From positions 993,501 through 1,057,500 of the forward strand of contig JARHVA010000666.1 in NCBI GenBank assembly GCA_037957365.1: a stretch of 64,000 nt of DNA, written 5' to 3'. A program made the translations under genes and the position numbers. The notes under the pieces were generated by a model, which saw only the letters and a program-made list of their open reading frames with translations, searched no databases and was not told where the DNA came from. Shown one piece after another: positions 46,840-57,060 of this stretch. The DNA is from Torreya grandis (lineage: Eukaryota > Streptophyta > Pinopsida > Cupressales > Taxaceae). The stretch's first letter is position 1. Each line of letters starts with the position of its first letter.

Positions 46840-48000
46840 TTGGCTTAGTGTAATTGACTTGTCTTGGATTTTCCCCAAACATGGTAGATTGGACTAGATT
46901 AGAATTTTCCCAAACAAGGCAGATTGGCTTAGATTGGAATTAAATTGATGTGATTTTAATGTTTTGATTGAATTTGATTAGACTTGGTCAAAATAGTCTT
47001 GATTTGATGTTGGAAATTGATGATTATTTGATTGAGTTAAGTTGATTTGATTTTCTCAATCTCAAATTGGATTTGAATTCTGATTTCAAATGGAAGAAAA
47101 GATGGATGTTATAGTTGTTTGCCATTCCCAACTGACAAGTGCAATAAATTAAATGGAAAGACAAGATATGATTTGAATTAGAATGTGATTGATTCAGAAT
47201 AATTATATTTGGTTGAAATAGACTTGATTTGACATTATTCCAATATGTGGCTTTGAATTTGACTTTGGTCAAAGTTGACCTAATTTGAAAGGTTGAATTA
47301 ATTTGACTTCAAACTTTTGAATTTTCAAGACTTTATGAATTTGGAACTAGATTTTGAATTTGGTTCAAGATGATCCTGATTTGGCTTTGATTAGTCTGGT
47401 ACATAGTTCAAGATGAACTTGATTTGACTTGAAACTAGACCTTGGTTAGTATGTCAAATTCATTTAAGTGTTTATGTCTGATAAAGGATGTAAGTGTTCA
47501 ATGTTTGGATCTTGAAATTTTTTGAGTTTGGACTTGACTTTGAATTACCTATCTTGGAAACTTGACTTATGAGTGTAGAAAAGGAATTTGATTGTTTAAT
47601 ATTTTTTGAACTTGGAACAGTTGTCCTAAGTTGTTTGATTTGATTATACAGTTGAATTTAGGATGTTAACAAGTTTTCTTTGGAAAATTGGTTTGACTTG
47701 AAGTCATGTTAACTTTGGATTGAAGTTTTGCTTTAGACAATGTTTGACTTATGTTTGTTCTAGAATGTTTGACTTCAATTAAGCTTGATTGGAAAATTTG
47801 ATTTAATTAAACCTTAGAAGAAGATTTAACTTATGTTTGAATCAAATTAGATGTTAGGTTTGGAATAAAATTTGAGTGTGGTTTTCGATTGGTTTCAAAT
47901 TAGAATTGGAATTTGCTTAGAAATAGGGTTGGTTCAAAATGGGCATCATAACAACATGGTTTAAACAAGAGGGGTGTGCATTTGGGAAAAAAATTAAATG
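46840..48000. repeat. Strand-asymmetric low-complexity tract rich in TTTGA and TTGAC
   Basis: For over 1 kb the plus strand is composed largely of variants of 'gatttgacttgg', 'gaatttgattag' and 'ttgaattt', with few cytosines. No fixed period is visible, so it is cryptically simple sequence rather than a clean satellite. It directly follows the 39-bp minisatellite, whose units contain the same TTGATTGAAATGG phrase. Confidence 0.65.
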
Positions 48001-50789
48001 ACATCTATAAGGAGTTTGATATAGATAAATTTTGACATGATGACATGTATAAGGGAGTGATTTTTGACCCAAAAAATAGGCAGAGTAACACCTCTTTTCT
48101 TAGGTGTATTGGGCTAAGTTTGAGACTTGGTTTAGTTTTAACTTGGTTTTTGACATATAATGGGTTTTGACACAACATCCAAACCAACAACATTCAAGCA
48201 CATGACTCTATCTTAGTCAAAAATTGGGATTGCATCACAATCACTAAGCCTTGAATATACTCATTTTGAGAGGAAAATTTTAAATATAAATTTAATAAAG
48301 TTTAAATGTAGGTGAAAGATCCACTCTCTCAAAGTTTGTATGTGATATACAATCTTAAGGAACTGTTACCTTTGCACCTTTATATTAGTGAAGGTTTTAC
48401 AGCCAATATGTCTTAATCTAAAGTTTTTGTTGGCTTATTAGATGGTCCCAATATAGTACAAAATTTGTCGAAGAAGAGATCTAGGTGTTGAGTTACTCGT
48501 AGGGGGATATATCCCATACCGAAAAGGACATAGATTTTTTGATAGTGATGTTTAATGGCTTAGTATTTGGAATTAACCTATTACTTTCATGAAATCCTTT
48601 ATGGGTAATTTTCCTAAGCCTTAATGACACTGCCAACAATTTATATCCCTCATCATATGTATGGGGATATATAAATATTGGGATATCAACCCCTAGTCAC
48701 AACACCATAAAGACCTATGAGAAGGTAATGACACTCCAATCACATAGCCTAAAATGAAAAGGTAAAGTTATCACCATTTCTAATTCATAGGAATGCCACT
48801 AAGGTCAAGTAAAGAACATACTTTGAAAAATCTCTTGGGATAAAGGTAAATGGTAACCTTCACGTTTCTAGGTCACCCAAACAAGGGGAGAGCATACACA
48901 TGAAATAACTGCATAAAACACAACCAACAATAAAAACTAGATAAGTGTGAGAAAATAAGTGTTCTTGGAAGTAAAACAAGTTTTAAGCCCAAATTGAAGT
49001 GTGTGTTCATTTTAAACCCAAATAGTAGTGTTTAAAAAATATAAAAATGCTTTGTTTTATATTTTTAATCTACTTCTTTGATCGAGGACCTACAATAAAT
49101 TAGTTAGAAGTTTTCAATATGATATTTGACAAGCAAAACTTGCGACAAATAAGTTAGGATCTTAATATTTTCTTTCTGATGGTCAACCTATAAGAAAACA
49201 TATTAATACCCTCAATTTTCTATTTTGTGAAAAATATATGCAACATGAAGATAAATTAACTAAAAATTCAAAAAATTAATGAGAAAACACATGGTTTTAA
49301 AAAAATCACCCAAAATAGAGCCTAGCTGAGGAAGATGAGTCTTCAGAAGTTGGGCTACTAATTACAGTTTTAATTTACCATTTTCATTCTCATTTCTACC
49401 ATTTTGGGCATTGTTTTCATTTTCTTCATGTTTCTACCATTTTAGTCATTTCTATCATTTTCTTTCATGTTTTCATCATTTAGGCATTTCTATCATGTTT
49501 GTACATGTTTCCATTGACATGAAGGATGTTTTAGATGATTAGCAATATATTTCCCTTGATTACAAAACATTACTGTTGATTATGATAGCCTGTAAAAATG
49601 TGTAGTCAAACAAAAAGTAGAGGTGAAACCATTGATTTGTGGGTTGTTTTCACCATTTTTGAGGGTGAATATGATGAAACACAAGGCATTTTTACTGATT
49701 CCACCCAAGACAAAAATTAGGAAGTTTTTGAAGAAATTATGATGAATTAACTTAGCATTTAGGTCAATTCTAGTAATTAAAAGATCAAGAAAGGTTTAGA
49801 AGAGTTTTTGGACTGCGTCAGGTCCCACTGGGCATTCCATTATGTAGATTAAGATTACAAATGGGGTTAGTCATTCGTTAGTGACATGAAATAAAAAACA
49901 ACTTGAATAACATAACACCCTAGGTTTAACCCCTCAGATTGAGTAAGATTAATAAGAAATGAACTAACCAATAGAAGATAAAACAAACATGTTTATACCT
50001 TTTGTGTAGACTTTGCTTGTTACCCAGATTGAAAAGAGGTCAATGTTTGGCTTGTAAGACTAGAAACATTTGACAATGTTGACTCCATGTGTGGGAAACA
50101 TTTCCACTTGCCTACTTGGTGTTTTGATTGGAAATGTTTAAGAATTATTGAGTGATGGTTTTAAGATTTGGTAGAGCTTCATTACATTGGTTGGTGATGT
50201 TGAAAGAGTGTGAAGATCTTTTCATTTGTAGAGTTGTAAAATGATTGTGGACCGTCCATCTTGAGATGAAGATCAAATACTTAAGATTAGTCCTTCATTC
50301 TCATAAATAAGAGAGATAAAGTGTAGAAGAAAAGGGATGGAGTATGTCATAGAAATGTAAGAGATTCAAATCATAACCCTTTTTTGAGTGTGTAAGAGGG
50401 GTGCAAGAGGAAGAGTGTGTAAGAGGGATGTAAGAGCTCTTACTTGCACACCTAGTATGATGATGTCACCTTGAGTGAGGTAATAATTTAATTTGTGCAT
50501 TTAAAAAATGAATAATTACAAATCCATGGAATTTTCCATTAGAAGAAAATTAGTCTGATTAAGTAGGATTAATACTTAATTAGAAGAATAGTGACCTTTT
50601 ATAATGATCTTTTACTAATCAAATATTCATTTAATTATCCTATAATAACACTTGCAAAGGATTGATTTGATTCAAGATGCTAATATCGAATTAAATGTTG
50701 TGATATGATGCATTACCTCAATTAAGAATGCATCATCATAATTTTGGATTAAATCAATAATTATGTGAATAATTGGATTAACTGATGTT
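48001..50789. other. Unassigned AT-rich DNA
   Basis: No gene recognised. 49370-49515 is a pyrimidine-rich, degenerate repeat of 'tttctaccatttt/tcatttctatcattt'. A 14-bp perfect palindrome sits at 50430-50443. The small minus frame at 48005-48193 has no support. Confidence 0.5.
50430..50443. repeat. Perfect 14-bp palindrome
   Basis: GTAAGAGCTCTTAC equals its own reverse complement. It follows three direct copies of a GTGTAAGAGG-like phrase at 50388-50428, so the palindrome is partly made from a local short repeat. Confidence 0.7.
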
Positions 50790-51370
50790 TTTTGACAAGA
50801 TTTATGCATTATTATAGAAAGTCATTCCAATTGCAATTTCGACACGTAAGTGATGAAAATGAAGTGTCTACAAACTCCATTCTTACTCAAATTGGTAAGT
50901 CTCTCGGGGAAACAATGTCTTTTCTACTGAAACTTGTAGCAAAAAACACACTGATTATGCTAAGAATTATATTCAAATGGATGTGAGTAAACCCCTTTCT
51001 AAAAGGGTTTGGTTAAAATCTCTAAAAGGAGACATGTTTGAGCAAGCTATTGACTATAAAGTCTTCTTTTCCAGTGATTGATGTGTTATGCCCATGGTCA
51101 TCTAGTCCAAAATTGTCCCATAAAAATAATGTCTAAAAATAAAGTTGAAAAGGAGGAATTTCAAAAAGCTGGCAAGAGAAGGAAGAAGGCCCTAACTCTG
51201 ACTGTAATGAGAAGGAAAAAATGCAAGTTGGGTTGTGTCATAACCATTTTACAAATTTATGTATCAAATCAAATGACAAAAAATGAGGTAATGGCTTCAT
51301 TAGAACCTTTAAAGGGCACCAAAAAAGACTATAAAGATCTAAAGAGAGTAGTAAGGAAGTAAGGAACAAG
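50790..51370 (+). pseudogene. LINE ORF1 fragment with broken zinc knuckle
   Basis: Frames in succession give ILTQIGKSLGE, then YIQMDVSKPLSKRVWLKSLK and FEQAIDYKVFF. These match the R-I-x-V-E-x-D-V-S-K-P-L-P block of plant LINE ORF1. The zinc knuckle follows as MCYAHGHLVQNCPIK at about 51078-51125, in a shifted frame. The first cysteine of the CCHC set is replaced by a stop. A basic stretch (GKRRKKALTLTVMRRKK) follows. No ORF2 is attached; the fragment ends before the HIPP promoter region. It differs clearly from the LINE-1/LINE-2 family. Confidence 0.65.
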
Positions 51371-52287
51371 TAAATCTTAAAAATAGTAAGGAAAATGTTT
51401 GTTAGGGAATAGATGAAGTTGGGATAGAGACTTAGGGTTCTTCGAAGAGACATATGATTGTCATTAAATGTTCTGTAAGGAATATCTAAGATCTTTGATA
51501 TGTAGCCATGCGCTCTTGATCCACACACACCAAAGAAATAATAACACAAAGAAAATAAGAAAAGCTCCACAAAACAAGTCAGATATTCCTCGAAATGATA
51601 ATATTATTATTTTTTTCTTTTGAGATGTTGAACTCTTGAACCTTGATTTTTTCTTCAATTATTGAAACCCTAACCTGGAGAAACAAATCCCTATCGTGTC
51701 TCTTTGAAACAGGTGTCGGCGATATAGCAAATCCCCGGAATGCGTAAAGGGTAAAGGGTATAGAGGTGCGAAGAGCGTGGTTAACGCATAAATGGCAATG
51801 AATAACCTCCCGAGTGCCCATCCCGTGCTAAACCAGGACCATTTCCGCAAACGATTCCTGTCACCATTCACGAGTCATTTCTTCCCCCAGGTATCAATCC
51901 CAACACAAAACGTCTCCCAGCTTTGTCAAACTTCTGCCATTCCTCTTGCGTGTTTCGCTTCCTACGCATTCCAATTGGCCAATGGCATTCATGGCAGCCA
52001 TTACCATGGGACCATCGCAGGCCCCTCGTGTTGACTCCCGGGTCCTGACACGTACAGGTAACAGATGCCGAAGATGATACACTCACGCGGGGCCCACCCT
52101 CCGTACGATCCCCGTACTCGATTTCTCTGTTGGCATCCATTATTTTGCTTTTCAACTGCATCACACAGCTTTCAGCACGGGAAACCACTGTTACTGCTCC
52201 TAAATCCTTTCTATAAAATCCTTGTCACTTTCTACACATCCGTTGCAATTCTGGGTGTTGTTCCGATAGTATTACATTCCATCTGAA
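51371..52287 (+). promoter_or_regulatory. Upstream region of the intact HIPP gene, CpG-rich, with TATA box
   Basis: From about 51690 the base composition changes to GC- and CpG-richer DNA that continues through the gene, unlike the surrounding repeats. TATAAAAT at 52212-52219 lies about 70 bp before the ATG. An ACGTGT-type core occurs in GACACGTACAGG near 52046, of the kind found in abscisic-acid-responsive promoters; any regulatory role is inference. Several overlapping frames here on both strands (for example 51792-52034 plus) are probably by-products of the GC-rich composition. Confidence 0.6.
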
Positions 52288-52906
52288 ATGGGCGCTCTGG
52301 ACTACATATCGAGCTTCCTCGGCTGTCGTACGGAACGGAACAAGCGCACGCAAATGCAGGTTACATTCTCAACTTATTATAATGACATTTACAGCTAATA
52401 AAGGTGATATTGAAGTATGTAGCTGTGGAGTTGTAGACGGTGGAGGTAAAGGTTTCCATGGACTGCGACGGATGCGAGCGTAAAGTGAAAAACTCCGTGT
52501 CTTCCATGAAAGGTCACTCACCCTCACTCTCACTCTCACCGGATAACAGCCCCTTAGAGTTATTATTATTAGTAATGTTAAATGTGACAGCTTACAAACA
52601 ATGGAGTGTGCAGGCGTTCGATCGGTGAACGTGAACAGAAAACAGCAAAAGCTAACGGTGACGGGATACGTGGAGGCGAACAAAGTGTTGAAGAGGGTGA
52701 AGAAAGGCACGGGCAAAGGCGCAGAGTTATGGCCATACGTGCCATATAATCTGGTATACTATCCCTACTTGGCTCAGGCATATGATAAGAAGGCCCCTTC
52801 CGGTTATGTTCGCAACGTCGAGTACTCCTCCTCCTCCTACCGCCCTGATGACAAATATATGTCGCTATTCAGCGATGACAATCCCAATGCCTGCATTATT
52901 ATGTAA
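52288..52906 (+). CDS. Heavy-metal-associated isoprenylated plant protein (HIPP), 3 exons, 146 aa
   Basis: Exon 1 52288-52359 (MGALDYISSFLGC and a basic stretch), exon 2 52437-52512, exon 3 52614-52906, joined by two short GT-AG introns of phase 0 and phase 1. Exon 2 plus the start of exon 3 form one HMA (ferredoxin-like) domain: VEVKVSMDCDGCERKV carries the M-x-C-x-x-C metal site, followed by VNVNRKQQKLTVTGYV. The middle holds WPYVPYNLVYYPY and AYDKKAPSGYVRNVE, blocks typical of the HIPP26-like group. It ends in CIIM, a CaaX box for prenylation, so membrane or nuclear attachment is likely. HIPPs bind metals such as Cd, Cu or Zn and take part in stress responses. The reading frame is intact and the length normal. 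A truncated paralogue lies at 27526. No specific orthologue is claimed. Confidence 0.93.
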
Positions 52907-53728
52907 TCCATTCTTTTCTTTCTAACGGCCTCTGTGTATGCACTGCAGAATGCAAGCGCCCAAAGCACAGCCGTTTCCTGTAAATATACCACATTCTGAT
53001 GAGCTTATAAAATCTTTTCTCCGTGTAATCCGTTTTCATGGAAGGAATAACAACTTAGTATGCTGTTACTCCTCTTATTTATCAGTTGTCGATGTTATAT
53101 TTTGATCAAAAAGGTTAGACAGAACAACTAATTAAATGCTTTCAGTGTTAAATTGACGGTCCTGGGTTCAAGTCTTTTAAACATTAAACAGTAAAACGAT
53201 TTCATTGCTGAAGACAGCTGCGAGGGTGGGGTGACGTGAGTTGAAGTCCTTTTCTGGCCTGAAACCGACGGACGACCCGTCTCCGTCTGGGTAAGTTACA
53301 TTCGGTTTTTAAGTGGTTGGTACACAAATTGCATGGAATAACGTGTTTAGTAGTCAGATGTCACGTAAGTATGAAGTAAATGATTTTTAAATTTTTGTGC
53401 TTTGTTAACAAAACATGGTGGATCACACACAGCATAAGAGGCACGGACTAAATTTGATTGCCGTATGACTGTATTTGTGTTTTCTTTTTTTTCCTGTGTT
53501 GAAATGTCTTTGTATTTTTTAAGGAGGTTACGTGTAGAAAAGTCAACTAACCAAAAAAAAAAAAAAAAAACCTTCTTGAAATTAAATCATAAATTATCGT
53601 AATGAATTATTTTTAGTAAATTATTTTTAAGATTATATAAAAATAAAAATTTATTCAATAAATATATATTTTACAAAATAATTATTGATATAATTTTTAT
53701 ATTTTTTATTTTAAAAATGAGTTAAAAA

Positions 53729-53780
<52 letters not shown>

Positions 53781-54035
53781 ATTAATTGAATAAATATTTA
53801 TAAAATCTTTATAAAAAAAAAACACTTAATATTTATTATAAGTTTTTTTAATAAATAAATTTATTTTATTATATATTTTAAAAAATAATTATAATAATTT
53901 ATAAGTTTTATTAACTACAAACCTATTTTTTAATACAATTATTAATTATTATTTTTTAATTTATTTTTAGAGAAAGAAAAGTTATATAAGTTCCAATATT
54001 CTCCTTCAAACTTAACTCTCTAAGATCTATTATAT
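52907..54035. other. 3' flank of the HIPP gene, then AT-rich DNA
   Basis: The first ~400 bp should contain the 3' untranslated region. An 18-base A run lies at about 53553-53570. From 53580 the DNA is extremely AT-rich. No other gene was seen. Confidence 0.55.
53733..53778. repeat. (TA)n microsatellite
   Basis: About 23 uninterrupted TA units within a wider AT-rich stretch. Confidence 0.95.
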
Positions 54036-54039
54036 CTAT

Positions 54040-54640
54040 ATATATTTAAAAAAAAATTCAAATTCATCTTTTACAAATATTTTTGTAAAGATATTTACAA
54101 ACTACTCCTTTGACCTACAAAATTCTAGATTTATCTTTCCACTTCCAACAAGTTCCCTTATTAAATGGTATTTTATGTCAACATGCTTTCTCTTTTCATG
54201 GAATACTGGAATTTTTTAGCAAAGTTAAGGTGGATATATTATTAAAAAAATAAAAATTGTTATTCTATTTTGTTGTTGATCTAAATTTGATAAAATATTT
54301 CTCATCATGATTGCTTGACAAGCACTTGAGGTTGCATCCACATATTCAACCTCAATAATAAAAATAATAACAATTGATTATTTTTTTGAAGTCTAAGAAA
54401 TTACAAAATAAAAATAATAATCGGAAATCTTCTTCTTATCAATCCCAGTTGCCCAACCACTATTCATGTAACCAATTACGTTAAAATTATTTGTTGGTGT
54501 ATATAAAATACTATGATTCTTAGTCTCATTCATATATCTTAAAATTATTTTACAAACTTGTAGGTAAGTGTCCTTTAGAGTTTTCATCAAACTTGTAACT
54601 AATTTTTTGTAAAAAATTGAATCTATATCACTATTCCAAT
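54040..54640 (-). pseudogene. Ty1/copia RNase H and polyprotein C-terminus fragment
   Basis: On the minus strand: LVTSLMKTLKDTYLQVCKII, LRYMNETKNHSILY, VIGYMNSGWATGIDKKK (copia: G-Y-x-D-S-D-W-A-G), then VEYVDATSSACQAIMMRNIL (copia: E-A-E-Y-x-A-A), and near the end KHVDIKYHLIREL and VNIFTKIFVKDEF (copia: K-H-I-D-x-R-Y-H-F-I-R). This is the end of a copia polyprotein. RT and upstream domains are missing. It has stops and is unrelated in sequence to the copia-1/copia-2 family. Confidence 0.85.
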
Positions 54641-54870
54641 TATATCTTCTCGGTTTTTAACTTATTACAATGGATGTTGGTGTTGGTTTATTATTCAAAA
54701 TTCTAAAGCTTTTTAAGACATCATTTGTATTTTTGGAATGACATTAACAATTTCATCATTTGTTTGATTCACCTCAATATGAAGAAAATATTTTATTAGA
54801 TCCAAATCTGTCATCTCAAACTTTTTTTTGTTGATATGAACTTTTAGCTTTGATTCCATCGTTAATCTAT

Positions 54871-55235
54871 CCAATTAGTTAACTAGTGTAATTAGAGACG
54901 TGATTTGGGCCAAATTGAGCCTCGTGAACCTAATTTCAACTATATAGGATGTGATCTAGGTATCGATCAACCCTAATTGCATCACATAATGAACCAAGTA
55001 GTCGATTACCTCAATCACAAAGGTAATTAGGACCAATTTGAGTCCTTTTAAAACCTATTTACAACTATAAGCTTTGATTAGGGGTTCAATTAACCCTAAT
55101 TTTATCACAAATAGAGCCAATTAGGCAATTGGTGTAATCAATGATGTGATTTGGGCCAAATTGAGCCCAAATAGATTATATAGGATGCAATTTATAATTA
55201 ACCAACTTTGATTTTATGAAAAATTGAAGAAATTA
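54871..55235. repeat. Tandem repeat, about 121-bp unit, 3 diverged copies
   Basis: Units start near 54871, 54991 and 55114 with 'ccaattag-taa...gtaat', followed by 'gatttgggccaaattgagcc', 'aactatataggatg', and 'caaccctaattgcatcaca'. The unit length resembles the 29-45 kb array, but the sequence is different. Confidence 0.75.
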
Positions 55236-55599
55236 TAAAGAAATAAAAGGTATAAAAAATCCTTGAACAAAAGACATAGAGATCCCTTGAATCAAAGCTA
55301 TAAACAACATAAATATAAAAATGCATGTGTTATACAATGTATGTGTTCTGTGCATAATCAACTTAATGCTTCTCCAACATTTATATTTTACCTCTTTCAA
55401 GATTTCTATCCCCTTAAATATTCTTTAAATCATTATGTAGTGGAAGACAAAAGGTATCAAGTTATTTTTTTGTACCCACACTCAAAAGCTATCAATTTTG
55501 TCTAGTCATGGGTGACGGATCTTATTCAAAAGTGAGGAAAAGGTTAAAGTGCATAATGCCAAAGTGATTACAAGTGTTGAGAGAAAAACAAAGGGAATG

Positions 55600-57060
55600 A
55601 ATGCAAACATTTTGTTCAAGAAAAGGCACATATACTATCCCCAATGAACCAAATGTCATAGATGATGATGAAATGGATAATGATGATGAATGTTTACCTT
55701 AAAATCCAAATTATGTTGCATATCCACATTCAAAGTATGAAGTTTAAATTTGTTGATGATGAATCTATGCATAATTATTTACCCCCTAACAATAAATAAA
55801 ATGACATAGAAACACATAATGGTGAAAGTAGCAAAGAATAAAATTCCATAGAAATGTGTTCAATAGTGAAATTAACAATGAAGTAAACTATATGGCAACA
55901 AAAAATGAAGAAACTAGTAGTGAAGATAATAAAATGGAAACACTAAATCAACAAATTGTACCATTAGTAACACCTCCCATAATTTTATGTAAAAACCCTT
56001 GTACTTCATTGAAGCTGATTAAAAAAAAATTGAAACAAGTGCGTAAGAAAATGTTTGACAGCCATTCAAGAAGAATAACTAAAAGAATTTGGATAATTAC
56101 TTTGAAAAATTAAATGAGATTCAAAGATGTCATTTTTTTATTTTATTGATGAAATTATTTAAAATGAGACCTATAATATGCACCCTCAAGCTAAGAACAT
56201 CTAATATGGATGGTGAAAATGAGGCAATTGTTGAAAATCTACATGATGCATACCATATTGTAGGTGTGGGAAAACACAAAAAATATATTAACAATGCCCG
56301 ATGCATAATTACAACTTATATGTAAGTGGTCAAATAGGGAGAAATTGAAAGCAAATGGGATACATAAAATACTTGATGATGCCGATACCAATGAGCTTTG
56401 GGCATTCTCTGGTAGACTTATATGAAAATATAAGGCTATTGTTGATGCTCTCAAAGATTTACTTACACAATTTTGGAAAGACAACACAAGGGTTTCACCC
56501 AATACAAGAGATGTAGTGAAAATAAGAGTTGGTTTTAATAAACATGAATCACATCCAAAATATTTTTTGGATATGACTCAAACACACTTACTATCTATGT
56601 TTTTACAGAAAGATCCACAAATTTCTATTAGTCAAAGATATTTTGAGATGACCAAACCCTTATATGTCAAAATAAATCACACACTCACCACTTATTATTG
56701 TAGGCAACATGTTGAATATTTAATGCATTATGATATTTTTCATCATGTACATTGTACTTTACATACTAACAACATTTTTCCAGTGTCGTGGCATAGAATT
56801 TTCACTAAAACCAATAAAAGAAATTTATTTCAACCATTTTTTACAAAAAACCAGATAGATAATTTTTTTATAGCAAAACATTTTGGATGGAACTTGCAAC
56901 ATTTGTGGTGGATTGCAAAAATAAAAAAAATGTATCCATGAAGAAAGTACAAGTGAAACCAGATAAAAATTAGTTGGTTTTAACAAATACAAATCTGTGA
57001 CATATCAATTAAAAGATGGCAAGGAATTTAAAAGGTGTGTGCTTGTTACAAAATAAATAC
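55600..57060 (+). pseudogene. Probable DNA-transposon or transposon-like protein relic
   Basis: Broken plus-strand coding text runs across this region. The best part is 56516-56941 (141 codons): VGFNKHESHPKYFLDMTQ, ISISQRYFEMTKPLYVKI, then YYCRQHVEYLMHYDIF. It recalls an uncharacterised plant protein type with a conserved Cys-rich C-C-C-R/K-x-H-V-E motif that I associate with mobile elements; here only one Cys of that cluster remains. Upstream frames at 55856-56113 (KKLKQVRKKMFDSHSRR) and 56089-56325 may be the same protein. The family assignment is tentative; terminal repeats were not found. Confidence 0.4.

Noticed and set aside
51792..52034. 80-codon frame upstream of HIPP as a separate gene or conserved upstream ORF
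   Set aside because: Overlaps several other frames on both strands in GC-rich promoter DNA, has no known motif and no splice support.
51868..52188. 106-codon minus-strand frame in the HIPP promoter region
   Set aside because: Low-quality composition, overlaps the plus-strand frame, no recognised domain; a by-product of CpG-rich sequence with few stops.
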